Shown: one piece after another, positions 50,119 through 54,569 of the stretch
Layout of the letters: each line of letters opens with the position of its first letter
Position numbering within the stretch: position 1 is the first letter of the stretch
NCBI GenBank assembly: GCA_021815315.1
Contig: JAKAHB010000001.1
Coordinates: 1-54,569, forward strand
DNA: 54,569 nucleotides
Source of the DNA: a bacterium
GTDB taxonomy: Bacteria > Patescibacteriota > Minisyncoccia > Portnoybacterales > JAKAHB01
Direction of reading: 5' to 3'
Position numbers and translations under genes: made by a program
Notes under the pieces: generated by a model
What the model saw: the letters and a program-made list of their open reading frames with translations, nothing else
Told to the model about the DNA's origin: nothing
The model's database searches: none

Positions 50119-52296
50119 TCAAATCTTGCTTGGCCAATCTTCAATAATCAAGGCTTTTTTTGGTCGGCTAGGCAGTTTTTGGTAGATTTCTTCGGTGATA
50201 AAAGGCATAAAGGGATGTAACAACTTTAGAGAATCATAGAGAACTGTCCACAAAACCAGTTGGGCGGTTTGTTTGTCTTCTTTTGAACTGGGCTCATAAA
50301 TTCTCTTTTTGGCGTCTTCAATGCAGCGGTCGCAAAAACTATGCCAGAAGAAATGATAAATGGCCTGCGCCGCTTCATGAAACTTATATTTTTCAAGATT
50401 TTGCGTTACCTCTTTGGCTGTTTTTTTCAATTCCTCCAAAATCCACTCGTCTTCTTGGGTGTATTTCGGTTTTATTTGGGTTGGGTTGAACTCGTCGGCT
50501 GATGAGTCTTCCAATTGCGACAGGGTAAACCGCGAAGCGTTCCAAATTTTATTAGCGAATTTGCGGTGAGCGATAATCTTGTCTTCGCTTAAAACAATAT
50601 CGCTTTCATTGGAAGATCCAAAAACCAGGCTCATGCGCAGGGCGTCGGCGCCATATCCATCCACCACTGCCAAAGGATTAATCACGTTGCCTTTTGACTT
50701 ACTCATTTTCTGCTTGTCTTTATCGCGCACCAAGCCGTGCATGTAGATATTCTTGAAAGGCACTTGGCCGGTGCGATAGAGGCCCAGCATTAACATCCGA
50801 GCTACCCAGAAAAAGAGAATATCCCAGCCGGTTTCCATGACGCTAGTCGGGTAAAAGGCTTCAAAGTCACCCTCTTTAGTTGTTTGCAAGGTGGCAAAGG
50901 GCCATTGGCCGGAAGAAAACCAGGTGTCAAAAGTATCTTCTTCGGCGACAAATTCAGTGGCGCCGCACTTTTGGCACTTGTCCGGTTTTTTATCGGAAAT
51001 GACATAGCAGGTTTTATCTTGATTGCAATACCAAACGGGGATGCGGATACCCCAGACAATTTGACGGGAGATATTCCAGTCGCGAATATTATTCATCCAG
51101 TGCATAAAAATTCTTTCATACTTGCTGCTGGTGAATTTGGCCTCGCCTTTTTTGACGGCGGCAATCGCCTTCTCCGCCAAGGGAGCGATTTTAACAAACC
51201 ATTGCTTGGAAACCAGGGGTTCAATGGTGCGACCGCATTTGTAGCAAACACCGACCGAATGTTTGTAGGGTTCTTCTTTCTCCAAAAAGCCTTGAGCCTT
51301 TAAGTCAGCGACAATCTTTGTTCTGGCTTCTTCAACTTTCAGTCCGGCATAGTCCCTGCCTGCCTCCTCGGTCATTTTGGCAGTTTTTCCGACAACAGTA
51401 ATAAGAGGCAGATCGTGCCTTTGGCTAATTTCAAAATCGGATTGGTCGTGCGCCGGTGTGACTTTAACGGCGCCAGTGCCGAACTCCATCTCCACGACTT
51501 CGTCGGCCACAATCGGGATTTCTCGATTGGTCAAGGGTAACCTAACCGTGGCGCCGATTAAGTCTTGGTACCTTTTGTCTTTGGGGTTAACCGCAACCGC
51601 TGTATCCCCCAACATGGTTTCTGGCCTCGTTGTGGCCACAACGATAGATTTGGGATTGGGGGCGTGCCTGCCCTCCGATGCGGCGGGAGACTTGAGGTCA
51701 TATCTTATATACCAGAGCTTGTCTTCGCGGTCTTCGTATTTTACTTCCAGCTCCGAAAAACCAGTTTGATGCTTGGGGCACCAATTGATAACCCGTTCAC
51801 CGCGATAGATTAGGCTGTCTTTGTGCATCTGCTCAAAAGTTCCATAGACTATTTTTATAATGTCTGGGTCCAGAGTAAATTTAGCGCGCGACCAGTCGCA
51901 AGACGCTCCCAGGCGTTTGAGTTGGTCCTTGGCCACATCTTTGTTCTCTTGGACGTAGTCCCAGATCATTTTAAAGAGAGTCTCTCGATCAAAGTCAAAA
52001 CGGCTTTTACCTTGCTTTTCTAGCTTTTTTTCAAAAACAACTTGAGTTTCAAAGCCGGCGTGGTCCGCTCCGGGCAGCCAGAGAGCTTTCAGCCCTTTCA
52101 TTCGGTGGTAGCGAATGAGGGCGTCTTCAATCGTGACAAAAACAGCGTGCCCGGCATGTAGGGCCTCATTGGCGTTGGGAGGAGGCATAACGATGCAATA
52201 GGGTTCCCCCGTCCCTTGCGGTTCAAAAAAACCACCCTCTTCCCAGAGCTGGTAAATTTTTTGCTCAATTTCTTGGGAACTGTAAGCCTTGTTCAT
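50119..52296 (-). CDS. valS: Valyl-tRNA synthetase
   Basis: About 725 residues from the ATG at 52296, shorter than many ValRS (850-950). The HIGH motif is ALHAGHAVFVTIEDAL, and the editing domain has TTRPETMLGDTAVAV and VTPAHDQSDFEI. The KMSKS motif is KQKMSKSKGN. The anticodon-binding domain ends at FMPFITEEIYQKLP; the C-terminal coiled-coil arm of other ValRS is missing, which explains the length. A longer start (52428) would translate the structured leader, so it is rejected. The leader carries a nested set of hairpins and its own promoter. Confidence 0.95.
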   Translation of the reverse strand: MNKAYSSQEIEQKIYQLWEEGGFFEPQGTGEPYCIVMPPPNANEALHAGHAVFVTIEDALIRYHRMKGLKALWLPGADHAGFETQVVFEKKLEKQGKSRFDFDRETLFKMIWDYVQENKDVAKDQLKRLGASCDWSRAKFTLDPDIIKIVYGTFEQMHKDSLIYRGERVINWCPKHQTGFSELEVKYEDREDKLWYIRYDLKSPAASEGRHAPNPKSIVVATTRPETMLGDTAVAVNPKDKRYQDLIGATVRLPLTNREIPIVADEVVEMEFGTGAVKVTPAHDQSDFEISQRHDLPLITVVGKTAKMTEEAGRDYAGLKVEEARTKIVADLKAQGFLEKEEPYKHSVGVCYKCGRTIEPLVSKQWFVKIAPLAEKAIAAVKKGEAKFTSSKYERIFMHWMNNIRDWNISRQIVWGIRIPVWYCNQDKTCYVISDKKPDKCQKCGATEFVAEEDTFDTWFSSGQWPFATLQTTKEGDFEAFYPTSVMETGWDILFFWVARMLMLGLYRTGQVPFKNIYMHGLVRDKDKQKMSKSKGNVINPLAVVDGYGADALRMSLVFGSSNESDIVLSEDKIIAHRKFANKIWNASRFTLSQLEDSSADEFNPTQIKPKYTQEDEWILEELKKTAKEVTQNLEKYKFHEAAQAIYHFFWHSFCDRCIEDAKKRIYEPSSKEDKQTAQLVLWTVLYDSLKLLHPFMPFITEEIYQKLPSRPKKALIIEDWPSKI

Positions 52297-52300
52297 AGCT

Positions 52301-52328
52301 GTTACTTTCTTGTAACCAAGAAAGTAAC
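52301..52328 (-). promoter_or_regulatory. Perfect hairpin covering the valS ribosome-binding region
   Basis: GTTACTTTCTTG (52301-52312) pairs with CAAGAAAGTAAC (52317-52328), a 12-base stem with a four-base loop. On the message it ends four bases before the AUG. The only purine-rich stretch that could serve as a ribosome-binding site (AAGAAAG) lies inside the 3' arm. Confidence 0.65.
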
Positions 52329-52360
52329 CAAAGAAGTTCCGCTCAAGCGATAAAAATCCA

Positions 52361-52494
52361 AGCCAATCAAGTCTCGCTCCGCTGAAAAATTGCCTCCCGA
52401 GCTCGTCGCTTCGCTCCTCTATCGGCAATTGTTTCTACGGCTCCGCTCGGCTGATTGGCTGATAGATTTTTTCGCAATGAGCGGGAGTTGTCAA
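52361..52494 (-). promoter_or_regulatory. valS promoter and long inverted-repeat leader
   Basis: On the minus strand TTGACA (52489-52494) and AAAAAT (52466-52471, weak) are spaced by 17 bases. From the predicted start near 52459 the leader opens with AGCCAATCA (52460-52452), which pairs with TGATTGGCT (52369-52361). Inside, CAATTGCC- and GGCAATT-type arms (52388-52394 with 52424-52430) give a second stem. The outer stem is followed by TGG and five T, like a terminator. GC-rich gagcgga-type motifs recur within it. Confidence 0.5.
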
Positions 52495-52562
52495 CTGTTC
52501 GATTAATTCGCCTCTTAACTTGACTGCTAATTGGTTGCTGAAGCGTTTATAGTATGCTCATT

Positions 52563-52865
52563 CTAGCCGCTTTCTTTGCTTAAGGCAACCAATTTATCAA
52601 AATCATCGTCTTTTTGCGCCTTATTTCGTTTTAGCGCGCCGCATTTTTGGCATTGCTGGACAATTATATATTCCTTGCTTTCGGCCTCAACGTTAACGGG
52701 CTTCATTAGTCCGCCGCAAGCATGGGCCCGATCACCCGGATTGATGTCCACATGACGCGACCATAAACAATTCGGGCAATGATTGGTGTAGCCATCACCA
52801 GAAACGGAAGCGCCGCAATGTTGGCAGACAAAATTTTCAATTCTTCTTTGAAACTTTTTGGGCAT
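52563..52865 (-). CDS. RNHCP-domain zinc-binding protein, copy 2
   Basis: 100 residues from the ATG at 52865; a GTG at 52889 is an alternative. The motif reads TNHCPNCLWSRHVD, preceded by FVCQHCGASV and followed by VQQCQKCGALKRNK. Compared with copy 1 (46.2 kb) the RN of RNHCP is TN and the C-terminal helical tail is gone. The Cys pairs that should bind zinc are the same. The start overlaps the end of the second plsC-type gene by 29 bases, so the two are coupled. The function is unknown; see the finding on RNHCP-PlsC pairs. Confidence 0.8.
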   Translation of the reverse strand: MPKKFQRRIENFVCQHCGASVSGDGYTNHCPNCLWSRHVDINPGDRAHACGGLMKPVNVEAESKEYIIVQQCQKCGALKRNKAQKDDDFDKLVALSKESG

Positions 52866-53520
52866 AACGATAGAGCTTATCAATTTCACCCATTATTTGA
52901 GGAGTTTGGGCCACGGCATCTTCCTCAAGCAATTTTCTGCTCCTCTCGAGTTTAAGAGGGTGGCCAACCAAAATTATTAATTTTTTTCTGAAGAAGAAAA
53001 ATTCCCAGGCACTGGTGTTATATATTCCGTAGAGCGCGACGGGCAAAATAGGTTGGCAACTTTCTAGGGCCATGGCGGCGGCGCCTTTTCGGCCCTCGTT
53101 AACGTCAAAAGACGGTCGACGCCAACCTTGGGGAAAAATAATAACCGAGCTGTTATTTTTCAGGCACCGCAAAGGCGCTTCCAAGGATTTTTGCAGTCCC
53201 TGCCCCTTCCTCTTCGGGTAAGCCCCTAGAAGGCGCAGCAGTGTTCCCAAAAATGGAATTTCAAAGAAGAAGTCTTCGGCTACAAAATTTATGGGATAAA
53301 TTTTCCAACGCAACGGCAGGAGTAACCCCAGGCAGAGAGAGTCAAGGTAGCTTAAATGGTTGGGAGCAATAATATAGGGCCCTTTGTATTTAAAGCTTTT
53401 ATCGTAAATTATCTTTGGCCGCAGAAATAGCAAAAAAACAGGCCGGAGCAAGCTCCAGCCTATTATAAATAGCGTGCGCTGTGTTATTGATTGATATGTT
53501 TTGCGGTGTTTGGTAAGCAT
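52837..53520 (-). CDS. PlsC-like acyltransferase, copy 2, with altered motif III
   Basis: About 227 residues from the ATG at 53520; this start overlaps the DksA-type gene by 37 bases. Motif I is APNHLSYLDSLCLG (NHx4D intact). Motif III reads VIIFPQGWRRPSF, so the Glu of FPEGTRS is Gln and the Thr is Trp. Motif IV is QPILPVALYGIYN. A hydrophobic stretch near the N-terminus (LFIIGWSLLRPVFLLFLRP) anchors it. The family acylates lysophospholipids or related acceptors. The motif III change suggests another acceptor than glycerol phosphate. It is flanked by a DksA-type gene and RNHCP copy 2. Confidence 0.8.
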   Translation of the reverse strand: MLTKHRKTYQSITQRTLFIIGWSLLRPVFLLFLRPKIIYDKSFKYKGPYIIAPNHLSYLDSLCLGLLLPLRWKIYPINFVAEDFFFEIPFLGTLLRLLGAYPKRKGQGLQKSLEAPLRCLKNNSSVIIFPQGWRRPSFDVNEGRKGAAAMALESCQPILPVALYGIYNTSAWEFFFFRKKLIILVGHPLKLERSRKLLEEDAVAQTPQIMGEIDKLYRYAQKVSKKN

Positions 53521-53882
53521 TTCATGCAATATTTTGCTTCGGGAAGCACTTCTAGCCGCTCTTTCTTGATAAAGTCGTCGCACCCATCTTGTTGGCATCG
53601 ACCGTAAGTTCCGTTTTCTATTCTTTCGAGAGCCTCGTCAATATCTTTAAGTTGCAGTTCCAGGTTATGCTCCAAGGATAGACTGCTTTCATAGTCGGCT
53701 ACCTCCAGCGCGCCTTCGTCAATGCTTTGGTGAGAGCCAAAGTCTGGGAAGTTAGTATCATAATCTCCCCCCAGTTTAGGATCTTTTTTAGCAAAGCGTT
53801 CCAGTTCGCGTTCTATCTTTACTTTTTTCTCAAGCAGGAGTTTTTTAAATTTCTCCAACTCTTCTTTGGTGAATTTTTCCAT
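53484..53882 (-). CDS. DksA/TraR-type zinc-finger protein
   Basis: 132 residues. The N-terminal ~85 residues form a helical hairpin (KFKKLLLEKKVKIERELERF and LELQLKDIDEALERIENG), the coiled coil that enters the RNA polymerase channel in DksA. The zinc finger follows: YGRCQQDGCDDFI and LEVLPEAKYCMKC. The first Cys pair is spaced C-x4-C, whereas canonical DksA proteins have C-x2-C. An acidic tip motif D-x-x-D-A like E. coli DksA is only partly matched (D-I-D-E-A). It may tune transcription with or without ppGpp. It heads a unit with plsC copy 2, RNHCP copy 2, and perhaps valS. Confidence 0.85.
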   Translation of the reverse strand: MEKFTKEELEKFKKLLLEKKVKIERELERFAKKDPKLGGDYDTNFPDFGSHQSIDEGALEVADYESSLSLEHNLELQLKDIDEALERIENGTYGRCQQDGCDDFIKKERLEVLPEAKYCMKCLPNTAKHINQ

Positions 53883-54001
53883 GCCTTAAGTATATAGTTT
53901 TTTGGGCTAAAAGCAAGATTGGCCTCTTGTCAGGCGGTTAGGCGAGAGACCGAGTCTTCATCAATTCCCCTACAAACCAAGACTCAAACACGGGAACAAA
54001 C

Positions 54002-54338
54002 AAAAAAACACCCAGCGGTGCTTCCAGTTTTCTGCTATTTAGTTGTAGCTCTCTTTACCTGTCTAAGGTGAGGGGCATTGAAGCAGCCCCAATATGTTAT
54101 TTCAAGGGCTCAACGCCCCTCACCCCTTCCAATCGGCTGTTCGTTGACAGCATCCTGACTCTGGCGAACCTTTTTGTTTAATAGCTCGAAAGATCAGCAT
54201 GCGATTGGGAGGAAAAGAGAATCTTGTAATCACGGAAAGGTCTTACTTATAATAGAACTTTTTTCTGCGTCGCCAAAAGCAACGACAGAACTCTACGTTA
54301 AATTGTGGAAAGAACACGAAAAATCCTTCTGCGATTAC
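54002..54338 (-). ncRNA. Candidate structured RNA upstream of the DksA-type gene
   Basis: No convincing protein gene is found between 53883 and 54569. On the minus strand a consensus promoter would start a transcript near 54338. It contains a long hairpin at 54067-54124: GGTGAGGGGC with GCCCCTCACC, continued by five more pairs, a 4-base bulge and a GCCC/GGGC stem. It may end at an AAGCACC/GGTGTTT hairpin with seven T (54002-54023). One pair of the stem is G-U on the minus strand but A-C on the plus, so the minus strand is the likelier RNA. It could also be the leader of the DksA-type gene. Confidence 0.4.
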
Positions 54339-54344
54339 AATCCT

Positions 54345-54386
54345 ATTTTAAAAATTTTTGACAATAGTGTCAAATTAATTTATACA
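54345..54386. promoter_or_regulatory. Divergent promoters sharing a palindromic -35 region
   Basis: TTGACAATAGTGTCAA (54358-54373) is a perfect inverted repeat of TTGACA with a four-base centre. Rightward, 17 bases after TTGACA, comes TATACA (54381-54386). Leftward, 17 bases after the other TTGACA, comes TAAAAT (54345-54350). A further TTGTAA-18-TATAAT candidate points right near 54226-54255. Confidence 0.65.
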
Positions 54387-54392
54387 CAAATT

Positions 54393-54465
54393 GTCCACAG
54401 CCGGGAGAATGGCTTCTTGAGACCGAGATTTTCAGTATTGGTCTTCGGCCATTTTTAGTTTTTTT
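54393..54465 (+). ncRNA. Candidate ~75-base small RNA with intrinsic terminator
   Basis: A transcript from the rightward promoter would start near 54393. It soon forms a hairpin, AATGGC (54408-54413) with GCCATT (54448-54453), with an inner GAGACC/GGTCTT stem. A long T-rich tail runs to 54465. It holds no open reading frame of note. Promoter, hairpin and tail together fit a very small RNA gene. The last ~100 bases of the window after it show nothing I can assign. Confidence 0.45.
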
Positions 54466-54569
54466 AACACAGAGAAAGACTTAGACGAGGGATGTAACAT
54501 TAAACAACTATTACTGCAAAAAATTTGGTCGGTTGGGGTTTGAGCCTTAATCCGGCGGCTTTGCCAGTG

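Noticed and set aside
52297-52428. A 44-residue N-terminal extension of valS.
   Set aside because: It would translate the perfect hairpin and part of the structured leader, and ValRS proteins begin close to the MNKAYSSQEIEQ segment.
54067-54124. SRP RNA, tmRNA or RNase P RNA as the identity of the long hairpin.
   Set aside because: A GAAGCAGCC string is like SRP domain IV, but the GGAA loop and the rest are missing. No tmRNA tag or CCA end and no RNase P core motifs were found.
54174-54458. A 94-codon open frame on the plus strand in the right-hand intergenic region.
   Set aside because: It starts with TTG, has no ribosome-binding site, spans both the shared promoter palindrome and the terminator, and its protein has no recognisable composition or motif.
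1-54569. Alternative genetic code with TGA as glycine, or CRISPR arrays.
   Set aside because: TGA ends several well-bounded genes at ATGA overlaps, and no spaced repeat array is present.
54470-54569. The end of a leftward gene entering from the right edge.
   Set aside because: Two minus-strand frames stay open for 20-40 codons from the edge, but neither gives a recognisable protein end and the stretch is too short to decide.

Overview
This window looks like chromosomal DNA of a Candidate Phyla Radiation (Patescibacteria) bacterium, most like Parcubacteria or a near relative. The pointers are the compact, often overlapping genes with very short spacers, a stripped-down envelope gene set, a short archaeal-size AspRS, and a type IV secretion-like cluster of the CPR kind (PrgI, TraC-like, VirB4, VirB6/TrbL, pilin). 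TGA is used as a stop (for example in the ATGA overlaps at 6404, 17904 and 44698), which argues against the TGA=Gly code of Gracilibacteria and Absconditabacteria. No rRNA, tRNA, CRISPR array, integrase or transposase was seen.

Layout from left to right. 1-1.7 kb: a partial lamin-tail-domain surface protein and a secreted Gln/Glu-rich coiled-coil protein. 1.7-7.1 kb (+): yebC, ruvC, then a tight block of a 7TM protein, an ATP-grasp ligase fused to a RimB-like retropepsin domain, a second ATP-grasp enzyme and a GT2 glycosyltransferase. 7.2-9.7 kb (-): tyrS and aspS. 9.8-13.9 kb: a class A penicillin-binding protein with a C-terminal Ig-like domain, a small 4-TM protein and a Ca2+/H+ antiporter. 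13.9-19.3 kb: the replication-origin neighbourhood, with dnaA-dnaN-dciA leftward and rpmH-rnpA-yidD-yidC-khpB rightward. 19.3-23.4 kb (+): a flippase and two O-antigen-ligase-like polymerases for a surface glycan.

23.3-35.1 kb (-): an eleven-gene type IV secretion-like operon with one candidate promoter at its head. It has VirB4, PrgI/VirB3, VirB6/TrbL, a VirB2-like pilin fused to a predicted D,D-peptidase-like domain, and several exported proteins of unknown function. No relaxase or VirD4 coupling protein is present, so this is better read as an envelope or DNA-transport machine than as a conjugative element. 35.2-43 kb: lnt, rsmA, a UvrD/PcrA helicase, a LysM-M23 endopeptidase, comM, and a four-helix-bundle (S23/IVP) pseudogene with an in-frame stop. 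43.1-53.9 kb (-): a histidine kinase, a HAD phosphatase, two plsC-type acyltransferases each next to an RNHCP zinc protein, pheS/pheT, valS and a DksA-type protein. 53.9-54.57 kb: a 687-base stretch without a convincing protein gene. It holds divergent promoters sharing a palindromic -35 region, a long hairpin and two terminators, which look like small RNA genes.

The contents suggest a small-cell envelope programme (peptidoglycan synthesis and cleavage, lipoprotein acylation, glycan flipping and polymerisation, and a transport machine) set around the replication origin and several tRNA synthetases. The most original items are the ATP-grasp/retropepsin/7TM/GT2 block, the pilin-peptidase fusion within the secretion operon, the repeated RNHCP-PlsC pairing, and regulatory RNA structures in front of dnaA, valS and in the right-hand intergenic region. 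All assignments come from reading motifs by eye; no database search was run.
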